From Lingula anatina (Eukaryota; Brachiopoda; Lingulata; Lingulida; Lingulidae): a stretch of DNA of 64,000 bases. Within the stretch, counting starts at the first letter, position 1. Each line of letters starts with the position of its first letter. Of the stretch, positions 54,901-63,012 are shown one piece after another. Both the position numbers and the translations under genes were made by a program. The notes beneath the pieces are model-generated. The model ran no database searches, was not told the origin of the DNA, and saw nothing but the letters and a program-made list of their open reading frames with translations. The stretch spans positions 62,001 to 126,000 of the forward strand of contig NW_019775933.1 of the NCBI RefSeq assembly GCF_001039355.2. Reading direction: 5' to 3'.

Positions 54901-57900
54901 TTTTTTTAAGAGCACTATTGGTGTACTTGATTAACCTTCAGATGATTATTTAATTATTGCTGCGACNNNNNNNNNNNNNNNNNNNNNNNNNNNNNNNNNN
55001 NNNNNNNNNNNNNNNNNNNNNNNNNNNNNNNNNNNNNNNNNNNNNNNNNNNNNNNNNNNNNNNNNNNNNNNNNNNNNNNNNNNNNNNNNNNNNNNNNNNN
55101 NNNNNNNNNNNNNNNNNNNNNNNNNNNNNNNNNNNNNNNNNNNNNNNNNNCTGGCACCAGATTGTTTTTTACACCCCAATTATCAACCATATCAATTTTC
55201 ATGATGATATCTTACTTAGTTACAGTGATACATCATGATCCAATCACAATGTCTCACCGCTATTTACAAAGCAGCAAAATTGACAATAAACACCTGTGTG
55301 CAGAAGCCAGTAGGATGGTGAATAAAGCAACAGAAGGAGATTTTTTACTCTAAAAATGTTATTTTTTATTGCTCTAATATTAAGATAAGTGTTTCATATA
55401 AAAGAAATGTGAAAAAGGCTTTGACAAATGTAGGCCTTTTTAACATATCCAGCACCCCGAAGATCTTCTAAAGAGTAGTGCCAGTGACTGCAAATTAAAT
55501 GAAAGTGAAAGCCAGCAGTAAACAAATTTCCAACACTACACTCTGTGGTTTTAACTGCATACAATTGTTAACTACTCCAATGTGGCAAACTTTTGGATGC
55601 CTAATCAGCAGTAACTTTTGTGAACTGTGATACAAATGTAGAACTAGTTGAGCTCTTGAATAAATCAATGAAAACACATCTGTACATTCTAATGCTGCAC
55701 CAAATTATAGGGTTGTGTCAGAATAGCTCCATGTGAGTATTATGTGTATAAAGGCATAAGTAAATTTGCTGTGTAATGGAGTTAAGTGCAATCAGAATTA
55801 AGACTAAGACTGCATTCCCACAGATTTAGATCAATCCATCTGGATCGACCTAACTCCCTGGGGGTTCACGCTAAATTGCTGTCAGCTCAAGAGGCTTTAA
55901 TTCCTGTCACGCCTACCGAATCAGCTAGGGTAAAGATAATTACCCCCTAACAACGTTACTAGGTGTGCCAGCCAAGTTGACAGCAATTTAGTGAGACTTC
56001 CCAGGGGGATAGGTCGATCTAAATATCTGTGGGAATGGTCTCTTAAATGAAAATCTGGTATAAAGGGGATAATTATGAATATTTTGTGCTAGAATATTTT
56101 GCTGGAAATATTGTTGCACAATTACCAAATGGATGTACAAAGATGCGTTATTAGATGGTAAAAACAATAGCAAATTCATTCTTTAGAACAAATCATCTGT
56201 TTAACCACACAGGAAATGCCACACTACAGAGAGATAACGGAGGTATACACTCTGATGCACAGGAAATAAATAAATCAATAAATGGTAGAGCACGTATTTA
56301 CCATGCACTGTTATGATATAGACAAAAAAGCAAATAAGGATGAAAAAGCCATCATACTTTTAATGAGAAAATGGATTAAATGTAAACAGGAACAGAATGA
56401 TGCAATCCATTATTAAGATATTCATTATCAGGATAGGAATATTTTTTTAAGAGCACTATTGGTGTACTTGATTAACCTTCAGATGATTATTTAATTATTG
56501 CTGCGACAGTCGTATATATATATATATATGCTTAATTTATGTTTCTGTATCCCTTAGTTGTTAAATGGATAAAGAAAGGGTTGGGAGGGGGGAGTGCCTA
56601 TATGAGTGCACCATTGCCATGGCAACACAGTCTAGACACAGGAGCTTTGATTGGGATGTATCTGGTGAACTGACTTGATTATCTTTTGATGATCACCGGT
56701 ATTTGAAGTGGCAGATCATTGACTGGTGGAAAGAGATTTTTTTATTGAATTTCTTGTTGGTTTGGATCAGATATTTTATATTGGATTCAACATATTCTAT
56801 TAGTGTGTCTGACTGACTTGTGTCTCAATGCGATTTATTTAAGGATAAAAGGACTGAAATTAAAGAAGTTATAAACTATTTTAAATACACATTTAAGTTC
56901 TTAAGCTGGTCTGTTTGTGCAGTTTAAGGTGGGTGCCCCTATTTGGTTAAGCATTTCTAGGATATTTCTTAGGCTTCTGTCTTTGATTCTTTGATTCGTA
57001 AAAGGATTCGGAAAAGGATTAAAATGTTCCAACTAATGTATATGTAACAACATAACATTTGTTCTTTAAATTAACAACACATATTTTGTTCTTCATACTT
57101 GTGATATTATAATATCTATTTATTTTTCTAATAGGGAAAAACCAGACTAGGATTTTTCAAGCAAGCCAAGAAGTCATACCCCATGTTTCCTTTTATGGAG
57201 GAAAAGATACGTTGGGATGATTATGGCGAAATCATAAGGTGATTATTTTTTTCATTATTAAACTAAAGTAAAGAGATGCCTGTATTCAGTATTAGTTTTT
57301 ACTTTATACCTAACTTTATGACTTTGTATCTTGAACTAAATGTAAAGTTGTACAATTGCGTGAAATATTTCATTGCAAGTTTGTTTAACAATCATCTGAA
57401 AATTTGATATATAATAATATGTATACTGACTGACATTTCTCTCCTAAATGCATTTTAATCTGTTTTTCCAACTGTTCATATTACAACATTGTATCCTTTG
57501 ATTTTGTCACCATTTCCCCAAATCTCAGTGTTTATGACTATCCATTTGTTCTCTGTCCTACCTTTGGAGGGAAAGTTACAGGAGTGAACTTTTTGTGAGA
57601 CGAATTACTCCAATTTTTATAGTGAAGACTGTAGTGATTCCACTTATATTCTCTTCAGAAATCTCTTAAAAATTTTGTAAATGTAAATTTTGTAACTGAA
57701 ACTTTGAAATGTTCATGGGATTTGTTGTTCTTTCAAATATTGTTGATTATCAGACTACCAGATAATCCAATGAGAGAATGGTTCATTGCTGATGTTTAAG
57801 TTCTAAATGATTTAAAGTTTTGTCTCATTACAAAAATGAGATTGCTTTCAAGTGACTACACTTTTATTTGATTTTTGTGATATATTTCAGACCAGAAGAC

Positions 57901-60900
57901 TTCATGATCCTAGAGACAACACTAGGAGAAGAAGACAAACTGGTATGGTTTGTGAAATATTCACCTAACTACTTGCACCCCCCCCCCCCCCCACCACACA
58001 CACACACACACACACCTCCATAAGCCTGGATTAGTTTGAAAAAAAAAGGGAGTTTACATAAGTAGTAAGGAAATTTGAAAATCAATTTTTTTATTTGCAA
58101 GCTGTAATTAGTTTGCATCTAAATCATGTGCTTGTATAACTATCTACATAAAAACAAAAAAAGTGATGTTGGCATTTCCTCAGATAAACCACCTGATATA
58201 CTTCTGATGTTAGTTGTGGTCTGCTAAGATTACATGTAAATAAAATGAATTTCTTAGCTTTATGTTGGGGAACCAAATTGAGAAAGTACAATGTCGTAGT
58301 TCAAATATTCAAAGAAGAACTATAATATGTGGTATTAATAGTAATGAAAATACTGAAAACAGTAAAACTAAACATGCAAAAATCATTGATCAGTTTTAAA
58401 ATCTGTTGGTTTTATTTATAGGAAAACACAGCCACAGAAGACTCAGAGATGCAAGGTTAGTTTATAAAAATATCCAAATATCATTATCATCATATTCTTG
58501 TTACATAGAAGTAATTTGATGTTTGAATTGTTTGAGGACAGACTGAAAATTAAACTCAGTGTGAATAAGAAGGCGCTGAATAAATGTTCATTGTTAAGAT
58601 CCTAACTTTCTTGGTATTCTGCTGATGGTTTTGTCTTGTTGTCGTGTCGACTTGTTTACATCTGGGAACTATCAGTGACTTAGAGTGCATTCCCATAGAT
58701 TTAAATCGATCCATTTAGATCGACCTAACTCCCTGGGGGTTCACGCTAAATTGCTTTCAGCTGAGTGTGCACGGTAGTTAATTACCCCCTTACAGCTTTT
58801 AGTAGGTGGGACAGACATTTAAGCTGGCTAAGCTGACAGTAATCTAGTGAGACTCCCCACAGGGATAGATTGATCTAAAATCTGTGGGAATGGGTTCTTA
58901 TTCTCACTCTGTGACATTACGTCATTGCGTGAGTACCTCTCCCAATATTCTTCCAAAGTTCAGATGAAACAACAAAACCACCAGCAAAATACCAAAAAAA
59001 GTAAGGGTCTTAACAGTGAATATTTTTTCAGTAGAAACTATTCACAGCTGCAATGAATGTATTTTCTCATGTTTGCATTCGTTTGTGAATATAAATATGG
59101 CCTTTCGGTGTTACAAATGAGATATGATAGCTATCTTTTGATGCCAAAACACTGGTATTAATTAATCCTGCCTTTTATTTTTCATGCTCTTCTTTTTTTT
59201 TTTCATTCATTGACGGGTAGCCTATAATTGAGATATTCACTCATGTTTCATTGCCGGAGAAATACCTGTCGCTATATCTTTTTTGGACATACACACACAT
59301 TAAACTGTTTCTTAGTATCCTGAATGAAATATGTTGTTCATAACATAATAAAATTCTGATCATTTTTTACAAATAGTTATAGTGTATTTTCTGCAAATAA
59401 ATAAAAACCTATAAAGATGTAATGCCTGGCATAATAATGTTGAATGACAGAGGAATTTTGTGAGAAAAAATCCTGGATGTAAATTAACACAATTTCAATG
59501 TGTATTTTCTAAATCATTTGGCCTATCCTTTTTTTAAATAATAGTTTGTTATGTTATAAACTAACTATATCATTTGTCATTACAGATATGTCCGAAATTC
59601 CTACCAAATGTGTTTCTACAGCAAAGACTTTCAACATTCAGGCTAACATTATCTTCATTGATTTTGAGGGCCGATCAGATGGGGAATCTATTAAAAAGAT
59701 ATTGAATCAGATCAAGCCTAGAGAATTGGTAGGTTATTTTATTGACCTTATCATACAGTGACATTTTCAATTGGTGAAAGCAAAGGCCATCTTTTTACAG
59801 ATCTGTCATTTGGCTGTTTTACTGTGACAGATATCTCTACCTGATGTAGTAAAAGAACTTGTGGTAAACTTGAAAGTGCTGTGGTGAACATTTTCAATTA
59901 CATATTTCCTGTGACATTTAGTCCACAAATTCTGAATAACATTAATGGAATTTTAACCTCTTTATCTTTTGTGCATTGCCCAAGGATTGCCATTATATTG
60001 GACCTGATTAGTATGGAGTAATTTATTGAATAAGTTCATTTTAATGTCATCCTAAAGCTTCAATCCTGCACTGATTTTGAAATGAAGTTTCCAGGCACTG
60101 TTTCTTCTGTAATAAAGAATCACCAGTCTAGAATATATCTATCATGAACAATGGAGTTTGACTATGGAGTTTGTCATCATGCATCTTCACCTTTTTTAAA
60201 GCTTGTTGTCTTAATTACCCTCTTTATCATCAGATTCTGGTCCACGCCAGTCAAGATGCTACAGAATCTTTGGCAGAATACTGCCGTAGTACGGGGCTGG
60301 TGCAGGGCGGCAGGGTCTTTACTCCAAAGACCATGGAAATAGTTGATGCGACCAGAGAAGGTTACATTTATCAGGTGAAATGATAGATCTTTGAAACTTT
60401 ATATACATGGAAATTGATATTTTGAAGTATTTCCTGTATTTATCCTGATTGAGGGGTTAGCACTGGTTGCAAGTGAGAGAAGGGACTCAAAGATTTATTT
60501 AGCTATAGCAGCTAAATATAGTACCTTCTAGTCTCAGTTGCATTTATGAGTGTTATTTCTAACCATACTCGCCATTGGACATACAGTAGTTTGGAATAGA
60601 ACTTACTGGGAATGTCAGTAAATGATGAGGATGAGATTTTACAGACAACAGGGGGTTCTGAATAGTTCCCAAAAGTGAGCCAGTTATCTTCACATAGTCT
60701 GCTGAGATAGCACATTCTTGAGTGAGTTGTCATAACTGCATTTCGTTTGACATCCGATGATTGTTTTAATGTGTTTCAAGATGACTGACAGATATAAATA
60801 GTTTAATTGATTTTGTCCCAATGATTTTACAGGTTAGGTTAAAAGATTCCCTGATTAGCAAAATAAAACTTGCTAAAACAAGAGACATTGAACTCGGCTG

Positions 60901-61292
60901 GGTAGATGGAATGCTAGATCTTACCAAAGCAAAGACTGACACTAGTGCTAAGTTTGAGGAGGCAGATGCACTAGAGAAGAAGAAATGTAAGTGAAGAAAA
61001 GATTGGCAAAGTATGGTTCATCTATTAATTAATTTGTAGATGCAAAAAAGTCTGATGAAACACTTAAAATTTAATTATTCAACTGCTTAATTAGCTTTTT
61101 TAAAGAAATGACTTAATTATGATTCACTTAGATTTGCTGAATTGTTTTTCTTGGTTTTATAATACGAACTTTTTCATAAATTTGAAGTGTGACATGCTCA
61201 TTTGGATTGTCCTTTCTGTCCTTCTAGTGGGAGCAGAGGATGAGGACAGTGGAGACCTACAGCCTGTGCTGGTATCTTTGCCCTCTAACCAG
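30771..61292 (+). CDS. CPSF2: CPSF2 (CPSF100), internal part of gene, ten exons
   Basis: CPSF2 is the catalytically inactive metallo-beta-lactamase partner of the CPSF73 endonuclease. In the nucleus it joins CPSF73 and symplekin to cleave pre-mRNA 3' ends, including histone mRNAs. Exons: 30771-30938, 52028-52134, 52488-52590, 57135-57238, 57891-57942, 58422-58455, 59586-59728, 60234-60374, 60833-60986 and 61228-61292. All boundaries are AG/GT and all phases join, giving 357 codons without a stop. The translation follows human CPSF2 (782 aa, from memory) from [12 protein letters not shown] near the end of the beta-CASP region, through RKRVKLEG, the [13 protein letters not shown] block and [14 protein letters not shown], to YQVRLKDSL and beyond. 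The N-terminal MBL exons and the final VPGH-type C-terminal exons are absent from the window. Introns range from 241 bp to 21.1 kb. The assembly repeats exons 7 and 8 at 63.0-63.8 kb. Confidence 0.95.
31060..31228. mobile_element. 169-bp MITE with CAGGGGCGGAT ends
   Basis: The ends are CAGGGGCGGATCCAG and, on the right, ATCCGCCCCTG, an 11-bp inverted repeat. The 5-bp sequence GTTAT lies directly before (31055-31059) and directly after (31229-31233), a perfect target-site duplication. The interior has GTCTTCC repeats but no coding capacity. CAGGGGCGGATCC-type ends occur in short DNA transposons of many animals. I do not assign a superfamily. Confidence 0.85.
32385..32605. repeat. Diverged direct repeat, copy 1
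   Basis: This matches 33618-34025 in the same orientation. Shared blocks include CATCAAGCGTCTCAGATTAT against CATCAGGCATCTTAGATCAT, CCATGGAACTTGCCCC against CCATGGAACCTGCCCC, TAGGATCATTTTTGAAG against TGGGATCATTTTTGGAG, and the final CTTTAGGCTTTAAACTC against CTTCAGGCTTTAAGCTC. The two copies bracket the MITE cluster at 32.6-33.6 kb. Confidence 0.75.
32611..32796. mobile_element. MITE (family B), second member
   Basis: TAA at 32608-32610 precedes GGCTGCATTCACCATAGCAG plus ACTAAC. The right end GTTAGTCTGCTATTGTGAAT plus GCC is its inverted complement. The shared interior GGGATTATGCAAAAAGCATT plus CAAGTGG matches GGGATTATGCACCAAGCATT plus CAAGTGG in the element at 26682, so both belong to one family. 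The right target site is interrupted by the foldback element that follows. Confidence 0.75.
32799..33570. mobile_element. 772-bp foldback element with long inverted arms
   Basis: The left end GACCGTATTCACAACGATTT and right end CAACAATTTGAGCC (read on the minus strand after GACCGCATT) are inverted. The complementarity continues through CCTGGGACT, CGCCTAATCTTTTAATAGTC, CACGCCTCCCCACACGTCGT and GCTACCTGAGAAA to about 32990. After a break of about 110 bp in the right arm, it continues with GAATGAATTGGCCCATAGAG pairing to 33229-33264. TA flanks both sides (32797-32798, 33571-33572). GC content is above the flank. No transposase is present, so it is non-autonomous. Confidence 0.85.
33618..34025. 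repeat. Diverged direct repeat, copy 2, with internal insertion
   Basis: This is the partner of 32385-32605. It carries about 190 bp absent from copy 1 (roughly 33727-33915), including GAATCGATATCGATATAAAG and the tract before ATATGACCTGG. The insertion lacks obvious transposon ends. Confidence 0.65.
34951..35247 (-). other. Unassigned 98-codon open frame in intron
   Basis: The frame runs from an ATG to a stop. Its amino-acid mix is less biased than the surrounding AT-rich noise, for example [16 protein letters not shown] near the middle. I recognise no family. Its 5' part (the right side on the plus strand) enters the repeated block that starts about 35207, so it may be part of a repeat or a decayed gene fragment. 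It lies antisense inside a CPSF2 intron. Confidence 0.15.
35207..35525. repeat. Tandem repeat of about 125-170 bp, two units plus a partial
   Basis: AACTGGCAGAGATA, CCCATAGTTAC and TGAACTTGAATAGGAAGTCA occur at about 35230 and again at about 35384. TTGAAATTGACCT and TTTGACCTACTTTT also occur twice. A third partial start (TTTGCCATGAACCGCATTTC) lies near 35503. The copies are diverged with indels. Confidence 0.75.
35701..35978 (+). mobile_element. Solo LTR, 278 bp, GTAC target-site duplication
   Basis: The element starts TGTAAGGGAC and ends ACCTTACA, so TGTAAGG/CCTTACA forms a 7-bp terminal inverted repeat with canonical TG...CA ends. GTAC flanks it at 35697-35700 and 35979-35982. Inside are a TATAAAG box at 35857-35863 and AATAAA at 35903-35908, reading on the plus strand, which fits a short U3-R-U5. 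Near the 5' end two 38-bp GC-rich units (CGCCCCTTAGCATGT...) stand in tandem at 35718-35755 and 35756-35793. No internal retroelement region is present on either side, hence solo. The 4-bp duplication is compatible with Ty3/gypsy-like or related LTR elements. Confidence 0.85.
36430..36510. mobile_element. Fragment of family C MITE
   Basis: AGATCAATCCAACTCTGAGG, GACTCTCAGTGAGTGCAATC and AGCTTAA match the inner arm of the element at 26153-26395. The other arm is missing or too decayed to see. Confidence 0.5.
36852..37356. mobile_element. TIR element, about 505 bp, non-coding
   Basis: The left end ATATATACTGACAGTCAATG plus AAAACGCATCA is repeated as a perfect inverted complement at the right end (TGATGCGTTTTCATTGACTG plus TCAGTATATAT, from 37324). 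An internal hairpin pairs GTGATTTTGT near 37007 with ACAAAATCAC near 37025. The TA-rich ends fit a TA target site and a Tc1/mariner-type non-autonomous element, but the exact junction cannot be set within the TA run. Confidence 0.75.
42421..42515. repeat. CA/TG-rich low-complexity tract with inverted symmetry
   Basis: Repeated ACACACATGCA and GCATGTGTGTATG words form overlapping inverted repeats around 42475-42490. Frames crossing it encode Cys/His/Thr-rich peptides that are artefacts of composition. Confidence 0.8.
42803..43029. mobile_element. Palindromic MITE (family A), TAA target sites
   Basis: TAA at 42800-42802 and 43030-43032 flank 227 bp whose halves are inverted. The left contains CCATAGATTTTTAGATTGAT and the right contains GATCGATCTAAATCTCTGGG. 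The landmarks AGTCTCACTAGATTACTG, a central GGGGGTAATTAACT, and CAATTTAGCGTGAACCCCCA identify the family. No coding capacity. Confidence 0.8.
46621..46660. repeat. 18-bp tandem repeat
   Basis: AAAATGATTCATTATA is repeated in tandem (two full units plus a partial ATTGTAAAATG before). AT-rich and non-coding. Confidence 0.8.
47750..47796. repeat. Compound CACATG microsatellite
   Basis: GCACACTCATGCACGCATGC is followed by repeated CACATG words. Confidence 0.9.
47797..48024. repeat. Tandem repeat of about 92-108 bp, two units plus partial
   Basis: TTTTACACTGATCATAGTTT (47797), TTTTTACAGTAATCGTAGTT (47889) and TTTTTACAGTGATCACGGTT (47997) start successive units. CATTTCAATTTGA, TAATGTAGAG/GAATGTAGAG and AAACTA recur in the same order. 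Units are diverged by indels. Confidence 0.75.
49497..49770. repeat. Dispersed-repeat-like block
   Basis: It begins with TTTG/TCTA simple repeats. ATAACTCAAAAACTATGGAT and GGGTTTTGATGAAATTTTCG follow, and it ends near GGTCTGTGCTCTCAGAGTGC. I recall blocks of this composition (a 'wait-motif' start and a 'GGTCTG-GCTCTC-GAGTGC' end) as dispersed repeats in several animal genomes. A shorter echo of the end, GGTCTGGGCTCTCAGAGTG, is at about 10349-10367 in this window. No coding capacity, class unknown. Confidence 0.4.
49966..49990 (+). promoter_or_regulatory. TATA box framed by inverted repeat in solo LTR
   Basis: CGTCCAGCT and its exact complement AGCTGGACG enclose GCTATAT, so the TATATAA box (49977-49983) lies in the loop and right edge of a 9-bp hairpin. 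This is the expected U3 core promoter of the LTR, with transcription rightwards into the minisatellite. Activity cannot be judged. Confidence 0.55.
50059..50450. repeat. GC-rich minisatellite, 61-64-bp units, about six copies
   Basis: Units begin near GGCTCGACAGCAGCGGTTCT and continue CTCCAGCGCCTCGCACCGGC and CCACGACTCCGCGGTCACCC. Equivalent points fall at 50071, 50132, 50196, 50260 and 50324, giving periods of 61, 64, 64 and 64. The last two units are more diverged. All three plus frames stay largely open because the units lack stops, which explains the 153- and 169-codon frames here. The tract is inside the LTR. Confidence 0.9.
52028..52134 (+). CDS. CPSF2: CPSF2 exon 2 of window
   Basis: Enters in phase 0 and leaves with two bases of a codon. 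It encodes [20 protein letters not shown] followed by a Glu/Ala/Lys-rich helix ([15 protein letters not shown]). The acceptor is TTTTGGCTAG and the donor AA|GTAAGG. The RKRVKLEG block directly follows the MBL domain in CPSF2 proteins. Confidence 0.95.
52488..52590 (+). CDS. CPSF2: CPSF2 exon 3 of window (acidic linker)
   Basis: It completes the Lys codon left by exon 2 and then encodes [18 protein letters not shown] and [13 protein letters not shown], ending in phase 0. The acidic Ser/Asp run and the KHDLM motif are characteristic of this linker. The donor is GAG|GTAAGT. Confidence 0.95.
52616..53100. repeat. Degenerate repeat block with internal hairpin in intron
   Basis: Many CATTCGAA/CATTCTGA/GCATTTGA words recur about every 20-40 bp. 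The 10-base arms ATTGCTGGCC (52771) and GGCCAGCAAT (52794) form a hairpin. It may be an old transposon remnant; no clear ends. Confidence 0.4.
53601..54966. repeat. Duplicated intron block, copy 1 (left of gap)
   Basis: Starts CTGGCACCAGATTG and ends TTATTGCTGCGAC at the N gap. It matches 55151-56506 almost base for base, with a few substitutions and one 10-bp indel (GGCCATCCTG present here). Because both copies abut the gap, this is best read as two alleles laid end to end. Neither copy contains an exon. Confidence 0.95.
54267..54502. mobile_element. Palindromic MITE (family A), TAA target sites
   Basis: TAA at 54264-54266 and at 54503-54505 flanks 236 bp. The ends are GACTGCATTCCCACAGATTT and ATCTGTGGGAATGGTCTCT. 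Inner landmarks CTCCCTGGGGGTTCACGCTA and GGCGTGACAGG (minus strand) match the other members. Nearly the whole element can fold on itself. Confidence 0.85.
54967..55150. other. Assembly gap, 184 N
   Basis: The gap lies exactly between the two copies of a 1.36-kb block, so it probably has no true counterpart in the chromosome. Confidence 0.95.
55151..56506. repeat. Duplicated intron block, copy 2 (right of gap)
   Basis: Partner of 53601-54966. It begins at the first base after the gap and is 10 bp shorter because of the single indel. After TTATTGCTGCGAC it continues into unique sequence and a short TA repeat. Confidence 0.95.
55808..56043. mobile_element. Family A MITE, duplicate assembly copy
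   Basis: The same element as 54267-54502, carried in the second copy of the block, also flanked by TAA. It should not be counted as an independent insertion. Confidence 0.85.
57135..57238 (+). CDS. CPSF2: CPSF2 exon 4 of window (conserved PIM block)
   Basis: Starts in phase 0 and leaves two bases (AG) of an Arg codon. It encodes [20 protein letters not shown] and [14 protein letters not shown]. This [13 protein letters not shown]...W-DYGE block is one of the most conserved parts of the protein. From memory, it corresponds to the motif by which CPSF100 docks on CPSF160-WDR33 (mPSF interaction motif). The acceptor is TTTTTCTAATAG. Confidence 0.95.
57891..57942 (+). CDS. CPSF2: CPSF2 exon 5 of window
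   Basis: A 52-bp exon that completes the Arg codon and encodes [17 protein letters not shown], ending in phase 0. The acceptor is TATATTTCAG and the donor CTG|GTATGG. IIRPEDF across the junction matches IIKPEDF of vertebrates. Confidence 0.93.
57978..58014. repeat. C15 run followed by (CA)n
   Basis: Fifteen C residues, then a CA microsatellite, 35 bp downstream of the exon 5 donor. Length is likely variable. Confidence 0.95.
58422..58455 (+). CDS. CPSF2: CPSF2 microexon 6 of window (34 bp)
   Basis: Encodes [11 protein letters not shown] plus the first base of an Asp codon. The acceptor is TTTATTTATAG and the donor CAAG|GTTAGT. Similarity alone would not find it, but the phase (0 in, 1 out) is exactly what joins exon 5 to exon 7, and the acidic linker is expected here. 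Confidence 0.8.
58684..58898. mobile_element. Palindromic MITE (family A)
   Basis: The ends are AGTGCATTCCCATAGATTTA and AAATCTGTGGGAATGGGTTC. Inside are ACTCCCTGGGGGTTCACGCT, TTAATTACCCCCTTACAGCT and CAGTAATCTAGTGAGACTCC. The flanks are TAG/TAT-like, so the target duplication is mutated or misplaced. Located in the intron between exons 6 and 7. Confidence 0.8.
59586..59728 (+). CDS. CPSF2: CPSF2 exon 7 of window
   Basis: Takes one base from exon 6 and encodes [20 protein letters not shown] and [20 protein letters not shown], then NQIKPREL, ending in phase 0. The human protein has DLSDVPTKC and IDYEGRSDGDSIKKI at this place. This begins the C-terminal domain that associates with CPSF73 and symplekin. 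Confidence 0.96.
60234..60374 (+). CDS. CPSF2: CPSF2 exon 8 of window
   Basis: 47 codons, phase 0 at both ends: [20 protein letters not shown], then [20 protein letters not shown] and REGYIYQ. The acceptor is TTATCATCAG and the donor CAG|GTGAAA. It matches the IVHG...LAECCR...VDAT...IYQ segment of vertebrate CPSF2. Confidence 0.96.
60833..60986 (+). CDS. CPSF2: CPSF2 exon 9 of window
   Basis: Phase 0 in, one base out. Encodes [20 protein letters not shown] and [20 protein letters not shown], then [11 protein letters not shown]. The vertebrate counterpart is VRLKDSL...[21 protein letters not shown]. The acceptor is TGATTTTACAG and the donor AAAT|GTAAGT. Confidence 0.96.
61228..61292 (+). CDS. 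CPSF2: CPSF2 exon 10 of window (last visible)
   Basis: Completes a Leu codon and encodes [20 protein letters not shown] plus Q, ending in phase 0 at CAG|GTGGGT. It matches the acidic linker and the LEPLP stretch just before the conserved C-terminal VPGH...F domain of CPSF2. No exon for that domain is found up to 64000, so the gene continues to the right. Confidence 0.9.
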
Positions 61293-62248
61293 GTGGGTTG
61301 ACTTCTTGAAGTCTTCTTGTTTATTTATACTGGAGTCACTTTAGGTTATTAACAATGAGGATGGCCATGACTGCAAGAAGCTTCATTCCATCTATTATAT
61401 GTTAAGATCATCAGTTCGACCTTGTCATTATTAATTAGAAGCTCTGACAGTGAAAGAAAATTCCCCTGTTCTGTTTTAATTGGAAATATTTTTTTGTTAC
61501 TTAAAATGTTAATTATTTACATGAATCCTAAAGATTTATGACCTGTTCAGGTGAGGAACTGTTTATCTTTAAATCTGTGGTTTTCCACTCTTGAGCCACC
61601 ATCTCATTTTAATCAGTTTAATTTATTGACAAAGGTATGTGCCCTGTGACTTATCTCTAGTTTTCATGGTTCTATCACTCATGACTGTCATAACTAACGA
61701 TGAAAAATTCATCACACAATTTTTACCTGAAAAAAAAAATTATTCTTGTATTAAAGGATTTCATACAATAATTCACTATACTTATTACTGTGCTACAATC
61801 TTTAAACTGTAAACTTCTGAATCTGTAATTAGGATGCAGACTTGTATCGATTTGCTGATGTTAAAAATAAAATGTCATCTCTGTCTCTTTTTCTCTGCTC
61901 AAACTGCCACAACCCTGCCTAGAGAAAAGAGCATAAATTACCATTTAAGGCTTGGTGACAAAACCATAAAAGTTAATTCCATGACAAGAAAAATTATGCA
62001 TGACCCTTTTGATTGATATTCCTTGGATTATTATATGGATTTTCATCATGCAGACTTTGTATGTTATCTTTTCTTTCCTGTGATATGATTTATAACACGT
62101 ACAGTGAAACGTTCAAATCTGCTGTCATAATTCCTGATAACAGCTTAAATCCTTTTCAAATTACCTGGCAAGTCAAAAAAATTGTGTTGATTCAGAAATC
62201 AATTTGGGTGGTAATAAACGAATAAATGACACATATTAATTGGTTCCG
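61293..62248 (+). other. CPSF2 intron sequence up to contig join
   Basis: AT-rich, with no exon recognised. Short open frames at 61834 and 62013 have no similarity to CPSF2 or to anything I know. The stretch stops at the single N at 62249, after which an earlier part of the gene reappears. Confidence 0.6.
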
Positions 62249-62249
62249 N
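62249..62249. other. Single N, probable contig or allele junction
   Basis: The sequence to its left is unique intron. The sequence to its right starts abruptly inside the right arm of the family A MITE, equivalent to position 58859. Such an abrupt switch at an N points to an assembly join. Confidence 0.8.
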
Positions 62250-63012
62250 ACAGGGATAGATCGATCTAAAATCTGTGGGGTTGGGGTCTTATTCTCACTC
62301 TGTGACATTACGTCATTGCGTGAGTACCTCTCCCAATATTCTTCCAAAGTTCAGATGAAACTAGACAAAACCACTGGCAAAATACCAAAAAAAAAGTAAG
62401 GATCTTAACAGTGAATATTTTTTCAGTAAAAACTATTCACAGCTGCAGACTATTTTTTTATGTTTGCATTTATTTGTGAATATAAATTTGACCATTCCGT
62501 GTTACTGTTTGTGAATATAAATTTGGCCTTTCAGTGTTACAAATGAAATATGATAGCTATCTTTTGATGCCAAAACACTGGTATTAATTAATCCTGCCTT
62601 TTATTTTTCATGCTCATCTTTTTTTTTTTCCATTCATTGACAGGTAGCCTATAATTGAGATATTCACCCATGTTTCATTGCCAGAGAGATACCTGTCACT
62701 GTATCTTTTTTGGACATACACACACATTAAACAGTTTCTTAGTATCCTGAATGAAATATGTTGTTCATAACATAATAAAATTCTGATCATTTTTTACAAA
62801 TAGTTATAGTGTACTTTCTGCAGATAAATAAAAACCTAAAAAGATGTAATGCCTAGCATAATAATGTTGAATGGCAGAGGAGTTTTGTGAAAAAAATTCC
62901 TGGATGTAAATTAACACAATTTCAATGTGTATTTTCTAAATCATTTGGCCTGTCCTTTTTTTAAATAATAGTTCGTTATGTTATAAACTAACTGTATCAT
63001 TTGTCATTACAG

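Larger units (their letters stand above)
58859..60566. repeat. Duplicated CPSF2 block, copy 1
   Basis: Matches 62250-64000 along its length with scattered substitutions and small indels. It contains exons 7 and 8, the intron between them, and parts of both flanking introns. This copy is continuous with the rest of the gene on both sides. Confidence 0.95.
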
